From contig NC_041003.1 in the NCBI RefSeq assembly GCF_004193775.1, forward strand, positions 24,792,685 to 24,856,684: DNA of 64,000 nt, read 5' to 3'. The notes under the pieces are model-generated. The model made no database searches. It was not told the DNA's origin and was given only the letters and a program-made list of their open reading frames with translations. Positions 47,818 to 58,771 of this stretch are shown in pieces (position 1 is the first letter of the stretch; every line of letters begins with the position of its first letter). This DNA is from Glycine soja. Lineage: Eukaryota; Streptophyta; Magnoliopsida; Fabales; Fabaceae. The translations under genes were made by a program, and so were the position numbers.

Positions 47818-49575
47818 ATTACATACATCGTCTTTCCTCTTCATTCCTGCTATATTTCTTTCATCTCTGTTACTGTTGGATTCAGTTTTGTATCAAACTG
47901 GTCAAACCTGCCATATTTTAAGGGAGACCAGTGAACAAATGAGAGTTTCAGGTTGGGTTCTGCTACTCGAAATGGGCCATTTTAACTCAAGTGGCCCACA
48001 CATTTTAAAAGTATTTAAATGTTATTACAGAATGGGACCAAAACTTCTCTAATATTTGCAATATGTGAAGCAACTAATATATGCGTACAGAATGGGACCA
48101 AAACACAAAATTGAGAGATAGACAAAATAGATGCTTTCAAAGAATTTTTGTGACCAGAATCACCTGGAATCAACTGCTAACTTTCTTCTAGGAAGATCAA
48201 TTTGGATTCTAGGATTAGATAGCCAATATGTGTTACAAGAACAAACCCACAAAGACACATACAAAAAAAGAAGAAAGTTGATACAAGTTAACTATTTTTC
48301 CATAAAATGCAATTTGTAACAACAGTTATCATATGTTCTAGCCATTGTTTAATGAACCAAAAGTTGAAACACTCCCTCCATATTCCATAATATTTAAAGA
48401 GAGAGAGAATAGACAGAGACAAGGTCAACAAAACTGTGCATTTCATTGCTAAATGTGATCAATGAAAACTTCCCAGAATCAAATGTAGCAACCAAAAGAT
48501 CTTTACCCCACAACTACAACAAAAAAGATCCACTCACAACAACAAATTTCATTCAAATCAAAAGAACAGAATCAGGATAAAAACCATTTAGAATTAGGAT
48601 AGGACTTACTTTCTAGTGAGGCACTATCAACAACAACAGAATCAGGATAGGACTAACTCTCTAGTGAGGCACCATGAACAAAAACAAAATCAGGATAGGA
48701 CTTACTCTCTACTGAGGCACCATGAACAACAACAGAATGAGGATAAAAACCATTTAGAATTGGAATTTGGAAGAAATGATGTAGTTATCAATTATGATCG
48801 GAGCATGAGCAACACAATTCCCTTTTGGAGCATCACAATAATCCTTCCTTTGATGAGCATGCTAGTGGTCATCATCACAGTGACATTGCTTGGTCAAAAA
48901 GGACAAAGTTGCTTGAAAGGCTAAGGAGATGGGTTGATGCAGGTAGTGAAAAGCCTAGAGTTAGGCATTCTATTTCCAAAGGGGCAGAGGAACATTGCAC
49001 CTGAATGGCTAAGGAATGCACCAATTAATAACTATCAAAGTTGACAAATACATGGCACGAGTGTCAAACAACTTTGTTCCCTTCCTAGTATTGCCTCTTT
49101 CAATGGATACATGACATCAGTGCATAGGAGGGAAAAACATAAAAAATAGGACCAGAATTGTTCAATCCAAATGAACAACACTACACTACACTACACCATG
49201 CTACCTCAAACAAAATGAAGAACACTTCACTACACTACACTACACTATGCTACCCTAGTTTTACAACAGACATTAAGCATTCAAAGAATAATAAAGTTAG
49301 CACGACTTACCTCAATCAAAATGAGATGAAACGTACCTCGGGTCACCACGAGTTCCCCAATCCTTGCAGCAAAAACAAACAAAGGTCCTCGGGTTAACCA
49401 CGAGTTCCCCAAATTGACCTAGGTATTCAATAGAACAACAGAGCTTAGACGAAACGTACCTAGGTAAGGTGGCAATGGAGAAGAAAAAGAGAGTTGTCAC
49501 GGTCTTGAGCATGATGGTTAGATGGAGAAGAAGAGAGCGCGAGCAAAATAGGTCACATCTGATATAATTTAAAAT
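47818..49575. other. CACTA internal region right of element B
   Basis: AT-rich with a 48-bp tandem repeat (48593-48736) and short ctacacta repeats near 49180-49260. A plus frame at 48616-48924 includes the 48-bp repeats as 16-residue units rich in Q, H and R and ends in a hydrophobic segment. I do not recognise it and would not call it a gene without transcript support. An inverted pair acctcggg/cgtacctagg near 49335-49460 surrounds accacgagttcccc duplicates. Confidence 0.35.
48593..48736 (+). repeat. 3 x 48-bp tandem repeat
   Basis: Three units beginning at(t/c)aggataggact and ending aacaa(c/a)aacaga/aaa, with a few substitutions between them. 48 is a multiple of three, so the frame is kept across the units. 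Confidence 0.88.
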
Positions 49576-49579
49576 GTAA

Positions 49580-49880
49580 GTCCAACATCGGTTTTCAATA
49601 AAAAAAACCGATGTTAACAAAATGATGCTAACGTTAACATCGGTTTTCTTCAAAACCAATGTTAACGAACTTCCGTTAACATCGGTTCTTCCAAAACCGA
49701 TGTTAACTAATTAATGTTAACATCCGTTTTCCAAGAAACGATGTTAACTTCATTTTGTTAACATTGGATTTTCAGAAAACCAATGTTAAAGGATACACAT
49801 TATTTACAATTATGCCACCGCATTTATCTTAGCATCGGTTTTATCAAAAATTGATGTTAAATCTGCTTTTTGTAGTAGTG
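49580..49880 (-). repeat. right CACTA terminus and subterminal repeats
   Basis: About ten aacatcggtt / aaccgatgtt units, several as head-to-head pairs separated by 4-8 bases, then TGCTTTTTGTAGTAGTG at the tip. The TSD ata follows. Confidence 0.93.
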
Positions 49881-50198
49881 ATATTATGTTGCAACACTCA
49901 ACTATTTATGACAAAGGTAATTTTAATTTTGTTCTAGTACTAGGCTTCTTTATTCCCATTAATTAATTCCATTTGTACATCACATTTTTGTCCATCAAAT
50001 ATTTAGATTGAATAAAGTAAGTAGGTTAATAGAACTTAAACCAAAGACAAATTGGATACGTGATAGAGTACATTAAGTTCATTGACATAGAGAGACTACG
50101 AGGCTATTCTTTTATAGTGGATAACTATATATATTTTGACCTTTCATTTAGTGAAATTTCTTATTTTCACATCCTTCTTGATGGAGTGAAATTTCCCC

Positions 50199-50341
50199 TA
50201 GGTTTTTACAAACTCAGATAAGGCACTTGCAAATAGAGTGCTTCATAGGCTTGGATTGGAGGATTACTTTGAAAGAGTTATAATCTTTGAGACCATGTAT
50301 TCCTCCAATGAAGATGGCAGTGAATATAAACAAAGTTCCAC
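50199..50341 (+). pseudogene. HAD-type pyrimidine 5'-nucleotidase-like exon
   Basis: After a TTTCCCCTAG acceptor the frame reads VFTNSDKALANRVLHRLGLE then DYFERVIIFETMYSSNEDGS. This matches the central part of plant SDT1-like HAD hydrolases, with the TNS(D) motif II region and the GLEDxFxxIIxFETxN pattern. These enzymes dephosphorylate nucleoside monophosphates. Only this exon is recognisable; the part with the catalytic DxDxT is absent from the window, and the sequence after 50341 is unrelated. It may be a remnant of the gene that received the CACTA in an intron, or a fragment moved by the neighbouring PMD-bearing element. Strong family match, uncertain gene structure. Confidence 0.7.
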
Positions 50342-51832
50342 AGATTTTTTATTAGGAGTTGCTTGGGGCACCTAGCAACTCAAGCGAAAGGGATAAAATG
50401 CCCTTCACCCTATCCTATAAAACCAAATAGTGACTCATCCGTACGAGTCACTATTCTCAACACCATTTATGCTTCTTCTTCCTCTTGTTCAGCTTCCTGC
50501 TTCCTTCTTCCTCTTCGGCTTCCTGCTTCTTCTTCGTTCTTCTTCTTGCTCCATAGGACTTCTTGGTTTAGGTGCTTCTTCTCGTTCCTGCGTTCGTGCT
50601 TCCGTCAAGTTCCTTTTGTTTGTGGTTCTTCTTCCTCTTCGTGCGTTGCTGCTTCTTCTTCTTCTACGTGGTTTCTCCTTCGAGGTAAGTAATTTCTTGA
50701 CTTGTTGTTTGAATGATGGCACCTTTGTATAGTTGTTGTTGCTTCTTGTTCTTCTTCATTGTGTTCTTCTTCTTCTTCTTCTCCAAATGGTTTTTGTTTG
50801 AATGATGGCACGCTCGTGTTTCTTCTGCTGCATGTGGTTATGGTGTGTGAAAAAACCCATATAGATTGGCAATCCGTATGGTCCATACAGATTGTTGATT
50901 CGCATAATTCATACGGATTGGCAATCTGTATGATTCATATGGATCAACAATCCTATGACCCATACGAACTGCCAATCCGTACTGTTTTAAAAAAAATTGG
51001 AAAGCGTTTATACGAAAATTTGATTTTGTTGAAATGTAAATTTTTTCTGTGATGTATTTGTTGTTTGTTATGGTTTAGTAATTTTTTTAATTGTTAATTT
51101 ATTATTTGCCTGCAGCATTTATAGTAGTGAACATAGTTATTTAGTTTGAAATGGATAGGATGAAAAGCCGTCTAGGTGGAAAATTTAGAAAAACTATATA
51201 CAGTTGGTTAATTAGTTCAAATTAATTTTTAAATTGATTTAAATTTAAATTTATAAAATTTAGTTACATATTAAAAATTATTTGAAACAAAATTTGAATG
51301 ATTGAAAGGGAGTTTTAATGATTGTTTAAATTGTTAGTTATTTTTAGACAATGAGTTTTTAGGAAAAGAGTGAAAACTAAATTGAAAATATTTTAAGATG
51401 TTAGTTAGTAAAAAAAATAATCGAAATAAAATTATAAAAATATTTACAGTTTGTATTTAATTTAAAAAAATGATTGAAAAAAATATAAAAAAACGTTAGT
51501 TAGTTTTTTAACAAAGATGAACACATATTTTAAAAAAATTTGGAAATTGTTAGTTAGTGAAAATAAATATTGAAAACCTATTTTAAAAAAATTTAGATAT
51601 TGTTAGTTTTTTTTATAGAATGATTGAAAACAATAATTAAAATATTTAAAAATGTTAGTTAGTCAAAATAAAGATTGAAAACCAATTTTTTTAAAATTTT
51701 AAATTGTAGTTAGTAAAAAAATAATTTAAAGGCAATTGTAAAAAAATTACAATTTTAATTTATGATTGAAAATAAAATTTAAGATATGATATGTTAAAAT
51801 GTTAGTTAGTTAAAAAAATTATGATGCAGATA
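50342..51832 (+). other. upstream region of the PMD gene, repeats only
   Basis: A CTT/TTC-rich tract (50470-50690) gives open frames on both strands by composition. At 50860-50985 there are about seven half-sites of CATACGGATTG in alternating orientation. From 51330 to 51815 AT-rich DNA carries about eight copies of (t)gttagttagt spaced 50-110 bp. Nothing here supports a gene. A gggcacctagcaactc segment at 50364 may mark an element edge, but no partner is seen. Confidence 0.4.
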
Positions 51833-53511
51833 ATGGTTAAAACTAGAGGTCTTGGTCGGGCTTTAGGCTGAGCAATAGGAAAAGTGTTGGGGAGAAGAGA
51901 CGCGAGTGACGATGATGCCTCGCAGCGGTAAAAGCCTACTACATTAACCCGTTGTTAGCAACAGCAAGAGCGTGATGTCGAGGACCCTCCTACGGCCACG
52001 GAGGAATTAAACGAAGAGTAGCCAAAAGAACTTGTTGAAGAACCTGTTACTGATGTTGAGTGTTTTCCAAGCGGACCCCATGACACATTAGTTCTCAGAG
52101 ATTTTGAAAATCACATTTCTTTCAGAGTCTGGAATGGAGAGGTATGTAATTTTTAAAAAACATAAAGAACGTACTTTACTAGTTAATAATTTTGTTACAT
52201 GATCGATATTATTGTTTGCAGGAACATCTTGAGCTGAAGCTATCTTCCCATGGAAGGAAGATGACTAAGTTCGGGAGGCCTACTCCAGAGATTGAAGGCC
52301 TTGTAGCGGCCAGTGGACTAAGTCCTTTGATCGCTTGTTCCCTTGATACAGGCGATTGGCGACTAATGTCTGCTTTGGTGGAATGTTGGCATAAGGAAAC
52401 TAGCAGTTTCCATTTGCCTGTCGGAGAGGTGACTATCACCTTGGATGATGTCACATCGTTGCTACATCTACCTATTGTAGGGGTGTTCCACAGCTTCGAG
52501 CTACTTCATGTCGATGACGCTATCGAAATGTTGGTGGAATTACTCGAGGTCAGCGCTGCAGAGGTGAGAGTTGAGATGATTCAGTGTCATGGCTCTTATG
52601 TTCGACTATCGTGGCTAAGCAACATGTATGAGATGGAGATCAAGGCATGTCATTGGATCATAGCAGCACGAGCGTATTTGTTGCATCTTCTTGGAAGCAC
52701 ACTCTTTGCTAACAAGATGGCCACACACGTGCACGTGGTATTCTTGGATGCACTGCGTGACTTGACGCGGAGTGAGGGTTACGCTTGGGGCGCTGCTGCA
52801 CTTGTGCACATGTATGATAACTTAAATGATGCGTTAAAGAGCACGGTGAGGCAGCTTGCAGGATATATCACTTTATTACAGGTTAGTTAAGATGTTACAA
52901 TTTTTTTTCCTTGAAGTTGAATATTATATGTTATCGTGTATTTTAATGAATATGCTTGCAAAATATATTTAGTGTTGGATCTACAAGCATTTTTTGTCTG
53001 TTGGTTCTGTTGTTCCTGTCGAGGATTATGATGAGAGGAGACTGCGTGCATGTCGATGGACCTCTGGCAAGGCACTGCCCGTTTCCACGTATCGCAAGCG
53101 TCTGGATAGACTGACCCCTGACATGGTGTGCTAGATTACGTACGATGAACATCATTCATTTAAAGAATTTGAGGTCATCTCATTACTTTTCGGCCATCTC
53201 AGATGGGGCTCATTGATGGTCATTCACCGACCGGAGAGGGTCGACGACAATTTGGCTACATCCAGACTATTCCACTACATCCTGCTGCGTCTTCACTCTC
53301 TGTTGAAGAAATTAATGATAGATGGATGCAGTTCGGTGAGTACATTGCACCTGTAGGGCAATTATGTGCAGTGCCTGGCCACTGTTCAACAAATTACATG
53401 GATTGGTTTTACATGAGTCTGGCACAGCCAAGGGATCCTTCTAGAGTCCGTTGGTTCAGCAATATGAGGAATTTCTTGAAGCAGATATGTATCAGCAACC
53501 AATGGCGGTAG
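51833..53511 (+). pseudogene. plant mobile domain (PMD, MAIL1/PP7-long-form-like) gene, truncated
   Basis: Exon 1 (51833-52141) opens MVKTRGLGRALG, then TGA and further stops, and ends HISFRVWNGE before a GTATGT donor. Exon 2 starts near 52222 after TTTGCAG and reads EHLELKLSSHGRKMTKFGRP, SSFHLPVGEVTITLDDVTSL and the rest of the PMD fold to LAGYITLLQ (about 52881, GTTAGT donor). Exon 3 (about 52974-53124) reads VPVEDYDERRLRACRW. Later parts (FGYIQTIPLHPAA, GQLCAVPGHCS, YMDWFYMSLA) are in shifted frames up to 53511. PMD proteins are found as host silencing factors (MAIN/MAIL1) and, in many copies, inside plant transposons; this multi-exon form is the transposon-associated type. An LTR starting at 53512 cuts off the end. 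Pseudogene by stops and frameshifts. Confidence 0.8.
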
Positions 53512-54810
53512 TGTTAGTCGGTGAATACGACTAACTTTTGTGTATAAAACTTGTGTAAATTGTATCAAACTCTTCTAATTTATGGTTATTTTGTAGTGTT
53601 ATAAGTATTTTCTATTAAGTATAGGTAATAAATACTTAGTACTTCCTTTTATGTGTTTAATAATCATTTTCTCTCAATTTTAGGTTAATAAGGCAAGCTT
53701 TGAAAAGTGTTGTTTTTCACCTGCTCGCTAAGCCAATCTGCTGGCTTAGCGAGCATCCGCTAAGCATAACACTCATGGGCTAAGCGTGAGGAAGACTCTG
53801 GATGAAGATGATCTATACAGGTTCGCTAAGCGCACCGCTTCATCTCAATAAGCGCACCACTTCAGTTCATCCGCTAAGCGAGAAAGGCATGCCCTAAGCT
53901 AAAATTCACTAATGTGCGCTAAGCGGTCCGTATGTGCGCTAAGCGCACGAGAATGGACAAGACCACCTATTTAAGCTTGAAATCAGATTTTGTGAAAGGA
54001 ATTTGGACTGGGATTCAGAGCTTTGCATGTTTAGGGTTTCTAGAGATAGAAAGGTCCAAGTTCTAGAGAATTTTGAGAGATTTTGCTGTGTGAAGATCTA
54101 CAGAGACCAAAGCTTGAAGAAAGAGCCGGTTTGAAAGCTTGAGATGAGTTTGTGAGTGCTTGTGAGATCCTAGAGGTGATGGAGACATCCTCACCACTTG
54201 TTTTTTTTTGCAATCTTTCATCTTGTTCTTCTCTTTGTTGTAAAGAAGGCTTCTTGGTATGGAAAGCTAAATCCTCTGTTGGATCTTCCCTGTAGGTACC
54301 TGATGTAAATATACTTCTATCTATTTAATGATGTTTTGTGTGTTCTCTGTGCTATCTGATTTTCATTCCAGTATGCCTTTACCTTGATCACGTAGATGCA
54401 TGCTTTGTTAGGGTCATTCAACAGTGGAAACTGGTCTGACTCTAAAGTCCTTGATAGTGCAGGGCTAAGTTATCGTACTATCACGAGGAATCGGGGTGCA
54501 ATAAGTTAGTTATGTATGTGTGTCTTAATGCAGTCCTGGTTGAGTTTAGTCTTACAAGAGGAATCTACAGACGATGGTTGATTAGGATTAGGCTAAACTA
54601 TCATGAGGAATTGGGGTTTAGTATCTCAGGAGACACCATAAGAACACGTGAGCATTGTTAGATAGAGAATATCTTTTAAGCATCAGACACCTATTAGGAA
54701 GACCAACGTGTTCTCAACTTGTTTTTACACATCATTTCTCTCGCATGATTTTCTTTCTTTTTGCACAGATAGTTTATACACCTGTTCATATTCACACTTA
54801 TCTTTACACA
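53512..54810 (+). repeat. element E-family LTR, 3' end missing
   Basis: Starts TGTTAGTCGGTGAATACGAC and runs co-linear with the LTR at 54811 but stops at ...TTACACA, about 120 bp before the LTR end. It is followed immediately by the next LTR copy. It contains the gctaagc-rich block (53740-53950) and a TATA-like CTATTTAAGC near 53966. It is preceded by ggtag in the PMD gene. Confidence 0.9.
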
Positions 54811-56225
54811 TGTTAGTCGGTGAAAACGACAAACTTTTGTGTATAAAACTTGTATAAATTGTATCAAATTCTCCCAATTTATAGTTATTTTGTAATGTTA
54901 TAAGTATTTTCTGTTAAGTATAGGTAATAAATACTTAGTATTTTCATTTTGTGTGTTTAATAATCATTTTCTCTCAATTTCAGGTTAATTAGGCAAGCTT
55001 TGGAAAGTGTTGTTTTCACCTTCTCGCTAAGCTAATCTACTGGCTTAGCGAGCATCCACTAAGCGTAACACTCCTGGGCTAAGCGTGAGGAAGAATCCAA
55101 AAGAAGATGAGTTTTACAAGTTTGCTAAGCGCACCACTTCATCTCACTAAGCGCACCACTTCAGTTCATCCGCTAAGCGTGAAAGGCGCGCTAAGCCAAA
55201 AATCACTAACGTGCGCTAAGCGGTCCATAAGTGCGCTAAGCGCATCAACACAAACAAGGCCACCTATTTAAGCCTGAAATCAGATTTTGTGAAGAGAGTT
55301 TGGACTAGGATTCAGAGCTTTGCATGTCTAGGGTTTCTAGAGAGAGAAAGGTCCAAGTTCCAGAGAGTTTTGAGATATTTTGCTGTGTGAAGATCTGCAG
55401 AGACCAGAGCTTCAAGCAGGAGCCGATTTGAGAGCTTGAGATGAGTTTGTGAGTGATTATGAGATCCTAGAGGTGAAGGAGACATCCTTACCATTTGTAT
55501 TTTTGCAATCTTTCATATTGTTCTTCTCTTTGTTGTTAAGAAGGCTTCCTGGTATGGAAAGCTAAATCCTCTGTTGGATCTTCCCTGTAGGTACCTAATG
55601 TAAATATACTTGTATCTATTTAATGATGTTTTGTGTGTTCTCTGTGCTATCTGTTTTTCATTCCAGTATGCCTTTACCTTGATCACGTAGATGCATGCTT
55701 TTTTAGGGTCATTCCACAGTGGAAACTGGTCTGACTCTAAAGTCCTTGATAGTGAAGGGCTGAGTTGTTGTGCTTTCACGAGGAATCGGGGTGCGATAAG
55801 TTAGTTGAGTATGTGTGTCTTAATGCAGTCCTGGTTGAGTTTAGTCTTTCAAGAGGAATCTGCGGACGATGCTTGATCAAGATTAGGCTAAACTATCATG
55901 AGGAATCGGGGTTTAGTATCTCAGGAGACACCATAAGAACACATGAGCATTGTTACATAGAGAATCTCTTTTTAGCATCAGGAACCTATTAGGAAACCCA
56001 ACGTGTTCTCTACTTGTTTTTACACATCATTTCTCTCACGTGATTTTCTTTCTTTTTGCACAAATAGTTTATACACCTATTCATATTCACACTTACGTTT
56101 ACACACCAGACACCTATCTGTTGAAATAGCTTACCAAATAACATAAGTTCCCTGAATGTTCGATACTCGATTCTTACCGTTTTATACTACTTGTGCGATC
56201 CGGTGCACTTGCCGGAAGCCGAACA
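54811..56225 (+). repeat. 5' LTR of element E
   Basis: 1415 bp, TGTTAGTCGG to GCCGAACA, followed by the primer-binding site. The gctaagc-rich block is at 55024-55245 and a TATA-like CTATTTAAG at 55264-55272. Confidence 0.92.
55264..55272 (+). promoter_or_regulatory. TATA-like box in element E LTR
   Basis: CTATTTAAG just downstream of the gctaagc block, conserved in all three LTR copies (about 53966, 55264, 63858). Promoter role inferred. Confidence 0.45.
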
Positions 56226-56232
56226 AGTTTTT

Positions 56233-56250
56233 TGGCGCCGTTGCCGAGGA
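56233..56250 (+). promoter_or_regulatory. primer-binding site of element E (tRNA-Asp type)
   Basis: TGGCGCCGTTGCCGAGGA, one mismatch to the complement of the tRNA-Asp 3' end, seven bases after the LTR. Confidence 0.92.
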
Positions 56251-56396
56251 ACTTCTTTTTATTCGTGAAGTTAGCTCGTTTTTAGGTGTTTATTCTATAT
56301 TTGTTATTCTTTGATTTTTTTTGTGAATATTTGTTCTTACTTCCTTTTTGTATTTTCTTGTTTAACTGGATAACCGCTATTCTGTTAGTATTGTTT

Positions 56397-57799
56397 ATGC
56401 ATAGATCTCCCACAGGCAATTTTGTTCCTCTGGACTTAGAAATTGAAGCTACATTGCGAAGGAACAGGACCGAGAGGAGAAGGAAACTTGTTCAAGACAG
56501 AACAGTTGCATCCATTCTTGAGGAGGAAACTCATTTCTCTGACTTATTATCACCTGATTCACCATCATCAAGGGAATCTGCCACTCAATTACCTAAAGCC
56601 ATTACCATGGCAAAAGAGCATGACCAGAGGATTACCCTTGAGGATTATTCAAGTAGTTTAGTTCCACAATTTTTCACCAGCATTGCACATCCTGAAATGC
56701 AAGCTAACAACATCAACTATCCACATTCCTTAATTCATTTAATACAGGGGAACTTATTTCAAGGATTACCTAATGAAGACCCCTATGCACACTTGGCAAC
56801 GTTCATCGAAATATGTAGCACTGTTAAGATTGTCGGTGTACCAGACGAAGCTATTAGGCTCAGCCTTTTCTCATTCTCATTGGCAGGAGAAGCCAAGAGG
56901 TGGCTCCACTCATTCAAGGGAAACAGTCTGAAAACCTGGGATGAAGTTGTTGAAAAGTTCCTAAAGAAATACTTCCTGGAGTCCAAGACTGTAGAAGGGA
57001 AAGCTGCAATCTCTTCATTTCATCAATTTCCTGATGAATCTTTGAGTGAAGCATTGGAGAGATTCAGAGGCTTGTTGAGAAGAACTCCCACTCATGGGTT
57101 TTCCAAGCCAATCCAATTGAATATGTTTATAGATGGGCTGAGACCACAAACCAAGCAATTGTTAGATGCTTCTGCAGGGGGAAAGATAAAACTGAAGACC
57201 CCTGAAGAAGCAACTGAGCTAATTGAGAACATGTAAGCCAGTGATCATGCCATTCTACAAGACAAAACCCACCAACCCACGAAGAAAAGTTGCTTTCTAA
57301 GCAACTTGAGATTTTTACAGAAACGCTAGGTAAGCTGCCAACTAAGTTGTCTATTGGTCAACCTACGCACTCTTCTGTTTTGCAGGTTATAGGTTGTACC
57401 ATCTGTGGTGAGGCTCATGAAAGAGGCCAATGTATTCCCACTGAAAAAAATACTCAAGAAATTCATTATATGGGAAATCAACAGCGACAAGGGTATACTC
57501 AAGGAGGATTTTCAGGCTTTCAGCAGGGTCCCTATAATCAACAAGGACAGTGGAGGACACACCCTGGCAATCAGTTCAACAAAGACCAGAGTGGACCTTC
57601 AAACAGGACAATCCAACAAAGACCTAACATATTACAGAGAACTACTAAGCTGGAGGAGACCATGACTCAGTTTATGCAGGTAACAATGTCAAATCATAAA
57701 AGCACTGAGTCAGCACTAAAGAACCTTGAGGTCCAAGTGGGACAACTGGCCAAGCAGGTAGCTGACAAGTCATCCAATAGTTTTGTGGCAAATACATAA
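56397..57799 (+). pseudogene. gag of element E
   Basis: I prefer the ATG at 56397 (MHRSPTGNFVPLDLEIEATL) to one 37 codons upstream, because the upstream part is a hydrophobic leader-derived stretch. The retrotransposon gag domain spans about residues 90-250 (VPDEAIRLSLFSFSLAGEAK, then FHQFPDESLSEALERFRGLL). TAA at 57234-57236 ends the first frame, and the continuation at 57290-57799 is in another frame with a CX2CX3HX4C knuckle (CTICGEAHERGQC), a Q/G-rich segment and a short coiled coil. Its stop TAA (57797-57799) stands where CAA is plausible. A basic K-rich tail follows to 58090 with further stops. Gag would assemble the particle and package RNA. Confidence 0.85.
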
Positions 57800-58139
57800 C
57801 AGAATCCCAAGGAGGAATGCAAAACTGTGATGACAAGGAGTAAAAGGTTTGTGGAGGTTGAGGATGAGGATAGTGTTGTGCATAAGAAGAAAACTGCTGA
57901 CAAAAAAAGTACTGGTGGCAAGAAAAATAAGGTGAGAGGTGAAGTAATCAAGAAAAAGAGGAACAAATAATGGTCAAGAATAATGAATTGAAGGACCAGG
58001 AAAAAGAAAAAGAAATAGAAAATGAAAAAAATAATAAGAATGCAAAGAAGAGTAGGAGTGAAAAGTTATGGATGAAGGTGTGGAAGTACCATATCCTGTG
58101 GTACCTTCCAAGAAAGAAAGAGATTGTCATCTGGTGACA

Positions 58140-58771
58140 TTTTTAGATATTTTCAGGAAACTGGAAATAACCATGCCCTTCGGAGAAGCTTTGTAGCAGA
58201 TGCCACTCTACTCTAAATTTTTGAAAGATATGTTAACAAGGAAGCATAACTATATTCATCAGGAAAACATCATAGTGAAAGGAAATTGTAGTGTTGTGAT
58301 CCAGAAGATCCTTCCACCCAAGCATAAAGATCCTGGGAGTGTAACTATTCCTTGTTCAATTGGAGAAGTCAATGTGGGAAAAGCTCTTATTGACCTGGGA
58401 GCTAGTATCAATTTGATGCCACTCTCCATGTGCAGAAGATTAGGAGAGTTGGAAATAATGCCCACTCGAATGACTTTACAATTAGTTGATCACTCCATTA
58501 CCAGGCCATATGGAGTAATTGAAGATGTGTTGGTCAGAGTAAAAAATTTTGGGTAATGGATATCTTTGAAGACACAGACATCCCTGTAATTTTGGGAAGG
58601 CCATTCATGTTGACCGCAAGCTGCATAGTTGATATGGGGAAGAGGAAGCTAGAGCTAGGTTTTGAAAATCAGAAAATTGATTTTGATTTTTTTGTTGAAG
58701 ACAAGCCTGCTCCAAAACACAATGTTTGCTTACAGGTAATGGAAGGAGGTCAAGAGGTTCTGAAAGTATGA
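58140..58771 (+). pseudogene. retropepsin-like protease of element E
   Basis: Starts in TFLDIFRKLEITMPFGEAL, then TAG (58196-58198, CAG plausible), QMPLYSKFLKDML, and the protease domain ALIDLGASINLMPLSMCRRL. The DLGAS triad matches element A's DLGAS form (D-x-G-A) of aspartic proteases. TAA at 58554-58556 with a frameshift precedes MDIFEDTDIPVILGRPFMLT, the conserved ILGRPF flap region. It ends with TGA near 58771. Normally this domain is followed by reverse transcriptase; here it is followed directly by noncoding DNA. Confidence 0.85.

Larger units (their letters stand above)
23208..49880 (-). mobile_element. CACTA (En/Spm) transposon with three nested insertions
   Basis: The left end reads CACTATTAGAAAATATGC, and the right end, complemented, reads CACTACTACAAAAAGCAGA. 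The 3-bp TSD ata is exact (23205-23207 and 49881-49883). Both ends carry arrays of acatcggtt units in both orientations. The minus strand encodes a tnp2-type transposase and a TnpA-like/Ulp1 protein, as in plant CACTA elements. Total 26,673 bp; subtracting the E-family solo LTR, the Pack-MULE and element B with their TSDs leaves about 13.1 kb. The transposase frames carry stops and an insertion, so the element is not autonomous now. Confidence 0.95.

Noticed and set aside
50363..50886. Overlapping Ser/Leu-rich (plus) and Glu/Arg-rich (minus) open frames
   Set aside because: Produced by the CTT/TTC-rich composition; no domain, no sensible start context.
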